Part shown: positions 19,942 through 30,558 of the stretch, one piece after another
Layout of the letters: every line of letters begins with the position of its first letter
Numbering within the stretch: position 1 is the stretch's first letter
Source of the DNA: Planctomycetota bacterium
GTDB lineage: Bacteria; Planctomycetota; UBA1135; UBA2386
Length of the DNA: 64,000 nt
Assembly (NCBI GenBank): GCA_016872675.1
Contig: VGZG01000002.1
Span: 45,040 to 109,039, forward strand
Direction: 5' to 3'
The notes under the pieces: generated by a model
What the model was told of the DNA's origin: nothing
Databases searched by the model: none
What the model saw: the letters and a program-made list of their open reading frames with translations, nothing else
Position numbers and translations under genes: made by a program

Positions 19942-21162
19942 CGAGCCGACCCAGCGCTCGCCGACGGCGAGCATGGCGACCGCGCCCTCGCAGCCACCGC
20001 GCAGCACGACGATGCGCGGCGCGCCGTCGCTGGTCGCGCGCAGCGAGATGGCGACGACGAGCCGCTGGCGGTCGCCGCCGATGCAGGCGGCGAGATCCGC
20101 TTCGTCGTCGCGGCGCGGACCGCTGCGCGCGTCGACGTCGAGGTCGAACGTCGCGCCGGCGGCGGCGAGTCCGCGCAGCCGCAGCGAAGTCGCCGCGGGG
20201 GGCAACCAGGGCGCCAACTCGACGACATCGGCGAGCGCGCCGCCGCGGCCGAAGTCGATGGCCTGCCGCAAGCCGGTGAGCGCGAAGCCGAGCGCGTCGA
20301 GGGCCACCGCTGCGTCGGCTGGCGCCGTGCCGGCTGCGTCGCGCCGACCCAACGCCGCATAGGCGAGGTCGCGCGCTGGCGCCCGCAGCGACGTCGCCGC
20401 GGCCAGCCGGATCGCCGCGGCGCGCACGGAGTCGGTCGCCGGACGGTCCGCGGCCGCGCGCGTCAGCTCGTCCAGCGCGCCGGCGACATGGCTCCGCCAT
20501 GGCAGGGACGTCGGGCAGAGCCCGAACCACGCCGGCTCGAGGTCGCGGACTTCGGCGGGCGGATGCGCGCGTCGCGCCGACAGGCCGGTTGACGCGTCGC
20601 TGCGGAAGCGGCCGCGCATGCGCTGCCAGCCGACGCGCTCGAGACGTTCGCGGCGCACGAACGCACGATTGGTCCACGGCAGGGGATCGCCGCCGGCGCG
20701 GTGGCACAGGCTCGCGGCCGCGAAGCACGCCTGGATGACGAGGCATTCGTCCGCGAATTGCGGCGCCGTTGGCGCGCGCGCGAGGCGCTGCAAGAGCGGC
20801 CGCTGCGTCGGCCAGGTCGCTGCCGCCAGCGCGTCGTCGCCCGTGGCCGCGCAGAACCAACCGAGCGCGAGCAATTGCCAGCAACCATCGGTGAGCGCTG
20901 GATTCGCTGAAGCCGTCGCGCGCGCGCGGACGGCGGCGAGGGCCGCACGGGCGACGGCGAGATCGCCGGTGCGTAAGCCGGCGAGCAGACGCGCGGCGGC
21001 GGTGGCGGTCGTGCCGCCGTCCCCCGAGCCGAAGGCGATGGCGCGCAGATCGGCGTGGAGTCGCGCCAAGGCGGGGTCGTCGGTGGCGAGCGCCGGCGCC
21101 GCGGCGACCTGGCCGAGGGCGGCCTGCACCAGGAAGGGAACGGCGAGCGGGAGATTGCGCAT
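19873..21162 (-). CDS. Secreted hypothetical protein
   Basis: Signal-like N-terminus MRNLPLAVPFLVQAALGQVAAAPALA; consistent coding character; no family recognised. Confidence 0.65.
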   Translation of the reverse strand: MRNLPLAVPFLVQAALGQVAAAPALATDDPALARLHADLRAIAFGSGDGGTTATAAARLLAGLRTGDLAVARAALAAVRARATASANPALTDGCWQLLALGWFCAATGDDALAAATWPTQRPLLQRLARAPTAPQFADECLVIQACFAAASLCHRAGGDPLPWTNRAFVRRERLERVGWQRMRGRFRSDASTGLSARRAHPPAEVRDLEPAWFGLCPTSLPWRSHVAGALDELTRAAADRPATDSVRAAAIRLAAATSLRAPARDLAYAALGRRDAAGTAPADAAVALDALGFALTGLRQAIDFGRGGALADVVELAPWLPPAATSLRLRGLAAAGATFDLDVDARSGPRRDDEADLAACIGGDRQRLVVAISLRATSDGAPRIVVLRGGCEGAVAMLAVGERWVGSLATPQLDAEHELRRGDGDAAGR

Positions 21163-21266
21163 GCAGGCAATGGCTCGCGGGCGCGCGATTCGGGCGGCGA
21201 GGCGGCAGAAAAACCGTCGGTGCTGAGGTCAGGCCCCGGCGCGCGCCGGGCGCGGCCGCCGGCGTC

Positions 21267-22601
21267 GTGGCGCGCGCGGCTCCTCGCCGTTCCGCTGCGA
21301 CGGTCGAGCGGCTAGAAGCGCGCGCCTTGGATCCCGGGCGGCGCAACTTCCATGCGGTGTGGCCGAGCCTCTTCGCGACGTCGATGGGGTTGATGGCCTT
21401 CCTGCCGGTGCTCGCGCTCTACGTGCAGGAGCGCTTCGGCATCGACGACGAGGCCGAGTTGGCGTTATGGGCCGGCATCATCTACGGCGCCGCGCCGTTC
21501 AGCGCCGCGGTCGCCGGTCCGCTGTGGGGGGCGGTCGGCGACGCCGCCGGCAAGAAGCCGATGGCGATCCGCGCCAACCTGGCGATCGCAGTGACGACGG
21601 CGCTGATGCCGTTCATGCCTTCGCCGCTGGCGCTGCTGGCGATGCGCGCGCTGCAAGGCGTGCTCGCCGGCTACGTCGCCCCGGCGATATCGCTGGTGTC
21701 CGAAGGCGCGCCGAAGGAGGTCCATGGCCTCGTCATCGCCCGCATGCAGGTGGCGATGGCGTGCGGCTCGTTCCTCGGCCCGTACCTCGGCGCCGAGGCG
21801 ACCTACTGGTTCGGCCGCACGGCGCTGTTCTGGATCGCGAGCGGCCTGTCGGCGCTCGCCGCCGTGCAATTGGCGGTGTTCGCGCACGAGGAGCAGACGC
21901 CGGCGGCCGCGCGCGGAGCATTCTTCGCGTCGTTCCGGCGCGACGCGCTTGGCCTCGTGCTGCACCCGGTGTTCGGCTGGCTGCTGGCGCTGTTGTTGCT
22001 GTTGCGCTTGGGCCAGAACATGCTCGAACCGTTGTTGGCGCTGTTCGTGCGGCAGCTCGGCGCCGAACCGTGGATCGCCGCGAACAGCGCCACGCCGACG
22101 CTCGCGCTCGACCGCACGGTCGCCGTCGCCTTCGGCGTGCTGGCGGTGGCGCAGTGGGTGTGCACGCCGTGGTGGGGGCGCATGGCCGACCGGCACGGGC
22201 CGCTGCGTTGCCTGGCGTGGTTGGCGCTCGGACTCGGCGTTGCGTACGCGGCGATGGCCTGGGTGACGGCGATCCGGCCGTTCCTGCTACTGCGCGCCGG
22301 CATCGCCTGCCTGATGGCCGGCTCGATGACGCTCGCTTACGCCGCCGCCAGCAAGCGCGTCGCCGACCGCAACCGCACGCTCGCGTTCGCCATGGTGCAG
22401 AGCTGCATCCAGTTCGGCCTCGCGCTCGGGCCGCTGCTCGGCGCCGCCGTCGCTGCCAGTGGCGACGGCAGCGTCGTGTTCAGCCGCGCGTTCCTCGCCG
22501 CTTCGGCGCTGTGCGCGATCGCCGGCGCGCTGATGTTCGCGCTGCGGCGGGCAACCGCGCAGGCGCCGCTCGCAGGCACGAGCGGCGGCGCGTCGGGCTA
22601 G
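21267..22601 (+). CDS. MFS transporter
   Basis: 12-TM pattern; VAGPLWGAVGDAAGKKPMAIRANL and TPWWGRMADRHG loops. Exact start uncertain. Confidence 0.9.
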   Translation: MARAAPRRSAATVERLEARALDPGRRNFHAVWPSLFATSMGLMAFLPVLALYVQERFGIDDEAELALWAGIIYGAAPFSAAVAGPLWGAVGDAAGKKPMAIRANLAIAVTTALMPFMPSPLALLAMRALQGVLAGYVAPAISLVSEGAPKEVHGLVIARMQVAMACGSFLGPYLGAEATYWFGRTALFWIASGLSALAAVQLAVFAHEEQTPAAARGAFFASFRRDALGLVLHPVFGWLLALLLLLRLGQNMLEPLLALFVRQLGAEPWIAANSATPTLALDRTVAVAFGVLAVAQWVCTPWWGRMADRHGPLRCLAWLALGLGVAYAAMAWVTAIRPFLLLRAGIACLMAGSMTLAYAAASKRVADRNRTLAFAMVQSCIQFGLALGPLLGAAVAASGDGSVVFSRAFLAASALCAIAGALMFALRRATAQAPLAGTSGGASG

Positions 22602-22619
22602 ACTCGCCGGTCGAGCCCC

Positions 22620-23363
22620 ATGTGCATCCTGATCGTCCTGCGCGGCCGCCACGCCGACCACCCGCTGGTCGTCGCCGGCAATCGCGACGAACGCACCGAC
22701 CGGCCGGCGTTGCCGCCGGGCCTGTGGGTCGGCAGCGCGCGGCGGGCGATTTCGCCGCGCGATCGGCGCGCCGGCGGCACATGGCTCGGCGTCAACGACC
22801 GCGGCGTCGTCGCCGGCCTCACCAACGTCGTTGGCGCGCCACCGGTCCCCGACGCGCCGTCGCGCGGCCACCTCGTGCACCTCGCGCTCGACGCCGACGA
22901 CCTCGAGGCCGGGCTCGCCGCGGTTGCGCGCCGCGTCGACGAGCACGCGCACGCGGGCTTCCAACTGGTCGTCGCCGATGCGCGCGCCATCGTCGTGTTG
23001 CGGCACGCCGGCGGTCGTCTGCAGCGCCTCGACTGGCGCGAGCCAGCGCTCATCGTCACCAACGAACACGCGCCCGGCGAACTGCAGCCGCGCGGTCTGC
23101 CTGCCGCGCTCGCGCCGGCGCTGCCGCTCGAGCGGCGGCTGCAGTTGCTCGCCGGCGTGCTGCGCGATCCCGGCGGCGACGGCCACCATGCGATCTGCAA
23201 GCGCGGCCTTGGCTACGGCACGGTGTCGAGTTCGCTGCTCGCCGTGCCGCCCGATCCTGCGCGCGGGCTGATCTGGCGCTACGCCGCCGGCGCGCCGGAC
23301 ATCGCGCCGTACCGGGAGTACGGCAACCTCGGGCGGCGGTTGGCGCCGGAAGCCGCAGACTAG
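22620..23363 (+). CDS. NRDE (TANGO2-like) family protein
   Basis: MCILIVL...AGNRDER...GGTWLGVNDRGVVAGLTN. Confidence 0.92.
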   Translation: MCILIVLRGRHADHPLVVAGNRDERTDRPALPPGLWVGSARRAISPRDRRAGGTWLGVNDRGVVAGLTNVVGAPPVPDAPSRGHLVHLALDADDLEAGLAAVARRVDEHAHAGFQLVVADARAIVVLRHAGGRLQRLDWREPALIVTNEHAPGELQPRGLPAALAPALPLERRLQLLAGVLRDPGGDGHHAICKRGLGYGTVSSSLLAVPPDPARGLIWRYAAGAPDIAPYREYGNLGRRLAPEAAD

Positions 23364-24940
23364 CGCGGCAGCGCGTCGAGGTTGGCGCACGCGTCCTGGC
23401 GCGCCTTCTGCGCGCGCTCGCGCGCGGCGCCGGTGACGCGCTCGTCGCCGAGCTGCTTGTCGGCGAGCTGGATCGCCTTGTCGTACATCGCGCGCGCCTT
23501 CGCCAGCCGCTCCGGCGAGGCGAGGTGGTACTGCAGCACGACGGCGGCGTCGTTCAGCAGTTGCGGCGAGTCGGGTTCCTTCTCGAGCGCGTGCTGGTAG
23601 GACGACCATGCGTCCTCGAAGCGGCCGGTCTCGCGGCACAGGAATGCGTGGTTGTTCCACGCGTCGGCGCTGTCCTTGAAGCAGGCGAGCGCGTGGTTGA
23701 GGTCACGGCTCGCCGGCACGCGGCCCTTCTGGAAGGCGCGGTCGCCGAGGTACTGCACGACGGCGGCGAGCTCGCTGCGCTTGTCGGCCGGCAGTCCGCG
23801 CAGCACGTCGGCGAAGCGCGGCGCGCTCTCGGTGGCGTAGGCCGCTCCGTGCTCTTCGGCGCCGTCGTGGTCGTCGAGGTTCCAGGCGCAGACGAACAGG
23901 TAGTAGCGGTTGTTGGTGGCCGCCGGATCGGCGGCGAGCGCCGCGGCGAACAGGTCGCGCGCCGCCTGCCACTCGCGGCCGTCGCTGCGCGCCCGGCCCT
24001 CCTGGAAGGCCAGCGCGGCGGCCTTGCGCGGCTCGCGGTCCGTCACGCCGTCGTAGCGTTTGCGCAGGCTTGCGTAGAAGGCGGCACGCGCCTGCCAGTC
24101 GAGGCCGGCGCACAGCGCGTCGTGGTCGACGGCGATCTCCGGGTCGCGTGCCAGGGCATCGGCGAAGCGCTCGCGGGCGAGTTCGGGCTTGCGGTCGAGC
24201 CACGCGATCTCGCCGAGCGCGACGAAGGGATGCGCGCGGGCCGGGTCGAGCGCGGCGGCGCGTTCGTAGCAGCGGATCGCCTGCTGGCGGGCCTCGTCGA
24301 TGCGGCCGACGAGGTCGGCGGCCTCCTGGCCGTCGGGTCGCTCGCGGTCGTAGCGGCCGACGAGCCCGCGCATGCGGTCGGCGGCGATGCGACCGAGCAG
24401 CACGTGGGCGCCGGCGCGCTGCGGGTGGCGTCGCACCGCCTCCTCGGCCTGGGCCACCGCCTGCGCGCGGTCGCCGAGCAGGTAGCGCGCCTGCGCCAGC
24501 ACCAGCCGGCAGTCCTCGTCGTCGGGCAGGCGGGCCAGCACGTCCTCGGCGAGATCCGCCGCGTCGGCCCAGAGGATCTCCGGGTGCAGGACGCTCGGGT
24601 CGGTGTCGGCCTGCAGCAGGTAGGTGCGCGCCAGGATCGCGGCGATCTCCGGCGCGTTGGGGACGCGTCTGCGTGCGTCGTCGAGCAGCGTCACCGCGTC
24701 GCGGAAGCGGCCGCTGCGGCCCAGGCACCGCCCGGCGGCGACGATCCACTCGACGCGCTCGGGCGTGGCGCGGTGCAGCGCCAGGAAGGCGTCCGCGGCC
24801 TCGCCGAAGCGCTTGCCGTTCTCGGCGGCGAACGCGCGCGCCCGCAGCGCGTTGTCCTGCTGCGCCGTCGGGGCCGGCTCCTGCGCCGCGGCGCAGGCGA
24901 GAAGCAGCAGGGCGAACGGCGACGCGAGCGCGGGTTTCAT
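23360..24940 (-). CDS. TPR-repeat protein
   Basis: Repeated 34-aa-like helical pattern; signal peptide MKPALASPFALLLLACAAAQ. Confidence 0.88.
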   Translation of the reverse strand: MKPALASPFALLLLACAAAQEPAPTAQQDNALRARAFAAENGKRFGEAADAFLALHRATPERVEWIVAAGRCLGRSGRFRDAVTLLDDARRRVPNAPEIAAILARTYLLQADTDPSVLHPEILWADAADLAEDVLARLPDDEDCRLVLAQARYLLGDRAQAVAQAEEAVRRHPQRAGAHVLLGRIAADRMRGLVGRYDRERPDGQEAADLVGRIDEARQQAIRCYERAAALDPARAHPFVALGEIAWLDRKPELARERFADALARDPEIAVDHDALCAGLDWQARAAFYASLRKRYDGVTDREPRKAAALAFQEGRARSDGREWQAARDLFAAALAADPAATNNRYYLFVCAWNLDDHDGAEEHGAAYATESAPRFADVLRGLPADKRSELAAVVQYLGDRAFQKGRVPASRDLNHALACFKDSADAWNNHAFLCRETGRFEDAWSSYQHALEKEPDSPQLLNDAAVVLQYHLASPERLAKARAMYDKAIQLADKQLGDERVTGAARERAQKARQDACANLDALPR

Positions 24941-24941
24941 G

Positions 24942-27900
24942 TCACTTGCCCTGCAACAGCCGTTCCGCGGCCTGCAGGTGCCGGCGGGCGCCCGGCCGAC
25001 GGGCGCCCGGGTAGTACTTGGCGCTCGCCTGGGCAGCGGCCTTGGCCGCCGCGCCGTCCTTGCTCTTCTTCAGGTGCCAGAGGGCGAGGTTCTCGTAGCA
25101 GTCGCCGACCGCCTCCTCGAGCTTCTGCTTCTCGTCGGCGTCGCCGGGCGGCGTCTCCTTGAGGATCTTGTCGCCGTCGGCGATGGCGTCGTCGAGCAGC
25201 TCCTTGCTGAGCTCCCAGTCGCGGTCGAGGTGGTAGATCGCGATCAGCGCGCAGTCGTTGCGCAGGCGCACGTTCTGCGGCTCGAGCTGCTGCGCGCGGC
25301 GGTAGGCCATGTAGCTCTGCTCGTACATGCCCATCGCCTCGGCCTTCTTGCCGGCCGCCTCGAGCTGGTTGCCCCAGTCGCGCGCGAACAGGCCCGAGTT
25401 GTTGAGCAGGTCGAGATCGCTGTTGGCCGCGTCCGACGCGGCGCGGTAGATGCGCTCGACCTTGCCGAGGTCGCCCTTCTTGAAGTGCGCGTCGGCGACG
25501 CGCATCAGGCCCTGCTTCGTCGTCTCGGTCAGGCCGAGATCAGTGGTGGCCTGGTCGGGCCGCGCCTTGATCGACTCCAGCAGCCACGTCTCGGCGTTGG
25601 CGAGGTCCTCGCTCCAGAAGGCGATGTTGCCCTTCTTGCCGAGGACCATCGCGATCCACTGTTCGCAGCTCTCGCGGAACTGCGCGTTCTTCTGCATCGA
25701 CGCCGCGAAGGCCTCGCGGGCGCCGTCGAGGGCCTTCTGGGCCTCGGCGTTGCGGCTGGCGCCGCGCTCGACGTCGGCGAGCCAGAAGCGCGCCTTGCCG
25801 AGGTACCACAGGCCGGTCGCGTCCTCGCGCTTGCCGAGGACGTCGACCGCGATGGGCACCTGGCTGGCTGCGCTGGCAGTGTTGAGCAGCGCCTCGAGCA
25901 GCGCCATGTCGTCCGGCGTGCGCGCGAGCGCGCGGCCGTAGACGTTGACGGCCTCGGCGCCAGCGCCGGCCCACTGCTCCATCGTCGCCCACAGCGCCAC
26001 CAGCGGCGTGTCGAGCTTGCCCTTTTCATCGAGCAGGCGGAACGACGCGCGCGCTGCGGCCAGCAGCTCCTTGTCGTCCTGGCTCGCCTGCTTCTTGGTC
26101 GCGTAGGTGCGCGCGCCGGCGTTGGCGCGCAGCGTGTGCAGCGCGAGCAGCTCCTCGGGCTTGCCGCCGCCTTGCGACTGCAGGTGCAGCAGCAGCGCCG
26201 TCAGCGTGCGCGTTGCCGACTCGGTGTCGCCCGACTCGTACTGCGCCTGCGCCAGCAGCTGGCGCGGGGCCGATGGCTCGCTGTCGAGCTCGACGGCGCG
26301 CTTGAGCGCGGCGACCGCGTCCTGGAAGAACAGGTCGACGCCCCTGCGGCCGGTGTCGCGCGCCTGCGCGGCGAGCTTCATGGTGATCTCGCCCTTGAGG
26401 AACTGGTAGGGCGCGTGGTCCTTGCAGTCCTTGGCGAGCTCGTCGAGCGCCGTCAGCGCGCCGTCGAAGTCCTCGGCGGCGACCTTCTTGTCGATGTCGG
26501 TCTTGCGCTTCTGCAGCGCCTCGGCCGCGCCGCCCTGGCCCTGCGCGAGCCGCGCGGCCGTCTGCGCGCGCGCCGTCGAGCCCAGATCGCCGACGCCCTT
26601 GCTGCGCAGCAGCGCGGCGGCTTCGCGGCGCTGGTACGGGAAGTACTTCACTGCCTCGGCGCAGAACTCCTCGTAGTCGGCGAACGGCTTGCGCAGCTGC
26701 TCCTTCAGCAGCACGGCGATGTTCTGGTAGGCGTCGCCGATCGCCTCCTCGGTGCGCTCGCGCTCGCGTGGGTCGGCGTCGGCCGGCAGCGCGGCCAATT
26801 GGCTCTTGCCCAGCGCGATCGCGCGCTCGAACAGCGTGCGGGCGCGGTCGAGGTCGCGGTCGAGGTGGTAGATCAGCATCAGGCCGCAGTCGTTGACGAT
26901 GCGCGCGTCGTCAGGCGACAGCGCGACGGCCTTCTCGTAGAAGCCGTAGCTGCGCTCCCACAGCGCCTTCGCGGTCGCGGCGTCGCCCTGCTGCGACTTC
27001 TGCACGCCGAGGTCGCGCGCGGCCAGCGCGGCGTTGTTGTAGAGAAAGCCCCAGCGGTCGGGGAAGCGCGCCAGCACGCGCTCGTTGAAGCCGAGCGCCT
27101 TGGCGAGCGCGTCGTCGCCGCCCTCGGCGCACGCGGCGTGGATGGCGAAGGCGGCGCCGGTGAAGTGGCCGCCGAAGCTGTCGACGAGCTGCGGTGCGCC
27201 GTCGGTGTAGGCCGTCGCGGCCGGCGAGGCGTCGGCGGCGGCGAACATGCGCCGCTCGGCGGTGGCGAGGTCGCCCATGTCGACGGCGCAGCGGCAGGCC
27301 GAAAGGTCGCACAGCGCGAGCCACTGGCGGGCGGCGTCGGCGTGGGCCGGCACCATCGCGAGGTAGTCGCCGAAGGCCGCCGCGGCCTTGTCGTAGGCGG
27401 CGATGCCGCCCTGGAAGTTGCCGTCCTGGCGCAGCTTGTCGGCGCGCGCGAACAGCGCGCGGCCCTGGTGCCAACGCAAGATCGTCGTCGTCGGGTTGCT
27501 GCGCACCAGCTGCGCGTACGTGCCGAGCATCGCCTCGGACTGGCCGGTCTCGCGCATCCACGCTTGGAAGGCGTCGTGCACGGCCGTCTCCTGCGGCGCT
27601 TCGCGCAGGCCGCGTTCGAGCGTGGTCATCACCGCGTTGCTGTTCTCGAGCCAGCGGTACAGCAGCACGAGGTTGGTAATCGCGTCGCCGGGCAGTTGCG
27701 TGCGCGCGGTGTCGAACCAGCTGGCGGCGGCGTTGGCGAGCTGCATCGTGTCCTTCTCGAACGCGATCTTGCCGCGCGCGTCCGCCTTGCCGCCGTCGAG
27801 CTCCAGCTGGCGGCTGGCGACGAAGCGCTGCAGCGCGGCGCGGCCGGCGAGCAGCGCCGCGACGGCGGCGCCGGCGCGGCGCTCGGGCAGATCGATCGCC

Positions 27901-28304
27901 GCGTAGGCGGCGGCGGCACGGGCAGCGGCCGCCTCACAGGCCTCGAACTCGCCGAGCGCGTAGCGGCACTCGGCGAGCAGTTGCAGCGCCAGCGGCTGTT
28001 CGACGTCGTCGCCGTCCTGCAGCGCCTTCTCGAACTGCGTGGCGGCGTCGACGTAGTGCAGGTTCGCCGGGCCGGAGCCGGTCTGGGCCAGCCGCATCGA
28101 GCCTTCAGCGGCGACGAGGCGGGCCGGCTTCATGCCGGGGGCGTCCTTCAGCAGCGCTTCGGCGAGGTCGAGCGCGCGCAGTGGCTCGTCGCTGAGCAGC
28201 GCGCGGGCGGCGTTGAGCCGGGCTTCCTGGTCGGGGGTTGGGGCGGTGACGTTGGCGCACGCCGCAGCAACGGCGACGCACCAGAGCAGGGTCGAAGTCT
28301 TCAT
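24942..28304 (-). CDS. Large TPR-repeat lipoprotein
   Basis: Lipobox VAVAAACANV; TPR-type repeats across 1120 aa. Confidence 0.9.
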   Translation of the reverse strand: MKTSTLLWCVAVAAACANVTAPTPDQEARLNAARALLSDEPLRALDLAEALLKDAPGMKPARLVAAEGSMRLAQTGSGPANLHYVDAATQFEKALQDGDDVEQPLALQLLAECRYALGEFEACEAAAARAAAAYAAIDLPERRAGAAVAALLAGRAALQRFVASRQLELDGGKADARGKIAFEKDTMQLANAAASWFDTARTQLPGDAITNLVLLYRWLENSNAVMTTLERGLREAPQETAVHDAFQAWMRETGQSEAMLGTYAQLVRSNPTTTILRWHQGRALFARADKLRQDGNFQGGIAAYDKAAAAFGDYLAMVPAHADAARQWLALCDLSACRCAVDMGDLATAERRMFAAADASPAATAYTDGAPQLVDSFGGHFTGAAFAIHAACAEGGDDALAKALGFNERVLARFPDRWGFLYNNAALAARDLGVQKSQQGDAATAKALWERSYGFYEKAVALSPDDARIVNDCGLMLIYHLDRDLDRARTLFERAIALGKSQLAALPADADPRERERTEEAIGDAYQNIAVLLKEQLRKPFADYEEFCAEAVKYFPYQRREAAALLRSKGVGDLGSTARAQTAARLAQGQGGAAEALQKRKTDIDKKVAAEDFDGALTALDELAKDCKDHAPYQFLKGEITMKLAAQARDTGRRGVDLFFQDAVAALKRAVELDSEPSAPRQLLAQAQYESGDTESATRTLTALLLHLQSQGGGKPEELLALHTLRANAGARTYATKKQASQDDKELLAAARASFRLLDEKGKLDTPLVALWATMEQWAGAGAEAVNVYGRALARTPDDMALLEALLNTASAASQVPIAVDVLGKREDATGLWYLGKARFWLADVERGASRNAEAQKALDGAREAFAASMQKNAQFRESCEQWIAMVLGKKGNIAFWSEDLANAETWLLESIKARPDQATTDLGLTETTKQGLMRVADAHFKKGDLGKVERIYRAASDAANSDLDLLNNSGLFARDWGNQLEAAGKKAEAMGMYEQSYMAYRRAQQLEPQNVRLRNDCALIAIYHLDRDWELSKELLDDAIADGDKILKETPPGDADEKQKLEEAVGDCYENLALWHLKKSKDGAAAKAAAQASAKYYPGARRPGARRHLQAAERLLQGK

Positions 28305-28492
28305 GGAGGGTTAGGGGACCCGCCTGACGCGGCGGGGACGCCCGCGTGCCGGCGGGCGGGAATCAGGGGATGCGACCATCGGTGATTGTGGCCCGTCGGC
28401 CGGTCGACCGGAAGCCTCGTTCCCACGGGCGCCGTGGCGCTAACGCCGGTTGCCTCAGGCGTGGCCGGCGCCGCAGCCGATTTGTCTCGGTG

Positions 28493-29872
28493 ATGCCTCG
28501 TTCGTTGCGCCTGCTCGCGGCCGCGCTGTGGCCGTTGCTGGTCGTTGCCCAGGTCGAACCGGGCGCGCCGCTGCCGAACCGTCCCGGCGACGCCCCGGTC
28601 GCGGGCGACGTCGCCGCTGTCGTCTACTGGTGCGGCGCAGGCGCCCGCGCGGCGGCGGCGCGCGCGGAAGCGCCCTGCGGCGCTGCGCTCGCCCGTCGCT
28701 TCGTCGACGCGCCGGTCGACTTCGTCGCGGTCGTCGCCGCGGACACCGTCGACGTCCCGACCGGCTTTCGCCGCGTCGTCGACGCGACCGGCGCCACGGC
28801 GTCGTGGTTCGCCGCTGACGATCCGGCCTTTGTCGTGGTCGCCGATCACCGCGGCATCGTGCGTTTCGTCGGCGAGCCGTTCGCCGGGCTCGTCGACGCG
28901 CTCGCGGGGATCCTCGCGGGCCATGACGACGTCGCCGCCGCGCGCGGCGCCCGCGACTGCCGGCGGCGCTTTGGCCGGTCGCTGTTCGACCTGCGCCCGC
29001 CAGCGGTGGCGCCGCTGCACGCGGCGGTGGCGCACGCGCCGCGCGACGGCCAGTTGCGCGGCATGCTGTATCTCGTCGCCGCGATCGGTTGCCGCGACGC
29101 CGCGCTCGCTGCCCAACTCGCCGACGCGGCGCTCGGCGCGCTCGCCGACGAACCGCGCGCGCTGGCGGCGTTCCTCGACCTGGCGATGCGCGGCGAGGTG
29201 CGCAAGGCGGACTTCGCCCGGCGCGCGCTGGCGGTGGCTGCGCGGGCCGAGGCGTCGGCGGCCGACGACCCGGCGGTGCAGTTGGCGGTCCTGCGCTTGC
29301 ACGTGCACGCCGGCGACCATCGTGAGATCGGCCGGCGCGCCATCGCCGCGCGGCGGCTCGTTCGCGACGACGCGGTGGGCTGCCTCGAACTCGCCGCGAT
29401 CCTGGCGGAAGGCCCCGATGCTGCCGTCCACGCTGACCTCGCCACGCTCGTCGTCGATCGCGCGGCTGCCCTGCGCGGCGAGCCGCGCGCGCTGGCGGCC
29501 GCGCGCTATGGCGCCGCCGTGCGTTGTGCTGGCGACGCTGCGGCCGGCGCGCGCGTGCTCGACGGCTACCTCGCGCAGCGCGATCCGGCGATCCGCAGCA
29601 ACAACGACTGCTGGCGCCTGCTCACCGACCAGCGCTCGATGGGGCGCTGGACGTCCTTCGCCGTCGGCCTCGCCGAGCGCATGACGGCGGCCGAGTCCGA
29701 CCTTGCGTACTTCGAGTACGACACCGTCGCCCTGGCGATGTTCCTGTCGGGCCGGGGCGACGACGCGATTGCCTGCGCCGAACTCGCCGTCGAGCGCGCC
29801 GGCGTGGCCGGCGTCGACTACGCCGATCGCCTGCGTTGGTACCGCGAGGCGCAAGCGCCCGCGCCGCGCTGA
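28493..29872 (+). CDS. Secreted protein with thioredoxin-like N-terminal region and helical repeats
   Basis: MPRSLRLLAAALWPLLVVAQ; VVYWCGAGARAA...VVADHRGIVRFVGEPF resembles a redoxin fold without CXXC. Confidence 0.6.
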   Translation: MPRSLRLLAAALWPLLVVAQVEPGAPLPNRPGDAPVAGDVAAVVYWCGAGARAAAARAEAPCGAALARRFVDAPVDFVAVVAADTVDVPTGFRRVVDATGATASWFAADDPAFVVVADHRGIVRFVGEPFAGLVDALAGILAGHDDVAAARGARDCRRRFGRSLFDLRPPAVAPLHAAVAHAPRDGQLRGMLYLVAAIGCRDAALAAQLADAALGALADEPRALAAFLDLAMRGEVRKADFARRALAVAARAEASAADDPAVQLAVLRLHVHAGDHREIGRRAIAARRLVRDDAVGCLELAAILAEGPDAAVHADLATLVVDRAAALRGEPRALAAARYGAAVRCAGDAAAGARVLDGYLAQRDPAIRSNNDCWRLLTDQRSMGRWTSFAVGLAERMTAAESDLAYFEYDTVALAMFLSGRGDDAIACAELAVERAGVAGVDYADRLRWYREAQAPAPR

Positions 29873-30169
29873 GGCGCAGGGGCGTTCGCTGCCACGAGAG
29901 CGGCAGGTTGCGCCGCAGGGTCCATTCCCGCGCCTGCTCGCCGTGGCGATGGTCGCGCGCCCTGACGCGGCGACGATGGCGCGCCGCCGCGGGCAAGCAA
30001 CGTGTCCGCGCCGGCGGTGGCGCCCCAGGACGTTGGCGCGGCCGTGGCGGAGGTCGTGCGCTTCCGGCGGGCGGGGTCGCCGACGGCCGGCAACCGTTCG
30101 CCGGCGCCGCAGGTCGCCACCGCGGCGCCATGAATCCGGAACCGGACGAGAAGCCGCCTGGGCAGGGCC

Positions 30170-30197
30170 TTGCGGCGGCCCGGTCCATGGCTATCCT
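30170..30197 (+). promoter_or_regulatory. Promoter TTGCGG-N16-TATCCT for rpmB
   Basis: Read directly; 28 bp before the start codon. Confidence 0.55.
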
Positions 30198-30224
30198 GCT
30201 CCGCCCTTCCTACCCCGAGCCGCC

Positions 30225-30536
30225 ATGTCCCGAGTCTGTGCAGTCACTGGTCGTCGCACCCGTATTGGTCACCAAGTCAAGCGCCGCGGCTTGGCCAAGA
30301 AGGACGGCGGCGTCGGTCGCCGCGTCACCGGCCGCAGCAAGCGGACGTTCAAGCCGAACATCCAGCCGGTCCGGATCCTGACGCCGGACGGGCAGGTCGT
30401 GACGCTGAAGCTGTCGACCAAGGTCATCAAGCGCGGCGTCATCACCCTGAAGAAGGGTGACAAGACGGTCAGCTACCCGCTGATCAAGGCCGTCCGCGGT
30501 CGCAATCGCCAGTTCACCAAGGCCCAGAAGGCCTGA
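30225..30536 (+). CDS. rpmB: 50S ribosomal protein L28
   Basis: MSRVCAVTGRRTRIGHQVKRRG...KRTFKPNIQPVRI. Confidence 0.9.
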   Translation: MSRVCAVTGRRTRIGHQVKRRGLAKKDGGVGRRVTGRSKRTFKPNIQPVRILTPDGQVVTLKLSTKVIKRGVITLKKGDKTVSYPLIKAVRGRNRQFTKAQKA

Positions 30537-30558
30537 TCGGTCGGCCAGGCCACGGCGT

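Noticed and set aside
23360-23363. CTAG shared by two convergent stop codons
   Set aside because: A palindromic 4-bp overlap is an ordinary outcome of compact convergent genes.
21359-25162. 1267-aa plus-strand ORF, and the 1253-aa ORF at 24624-28385
   Set aside because: Run across MFS, NRDE and TPR genes in other frames/strand; compositionally typical shadow ORFs.
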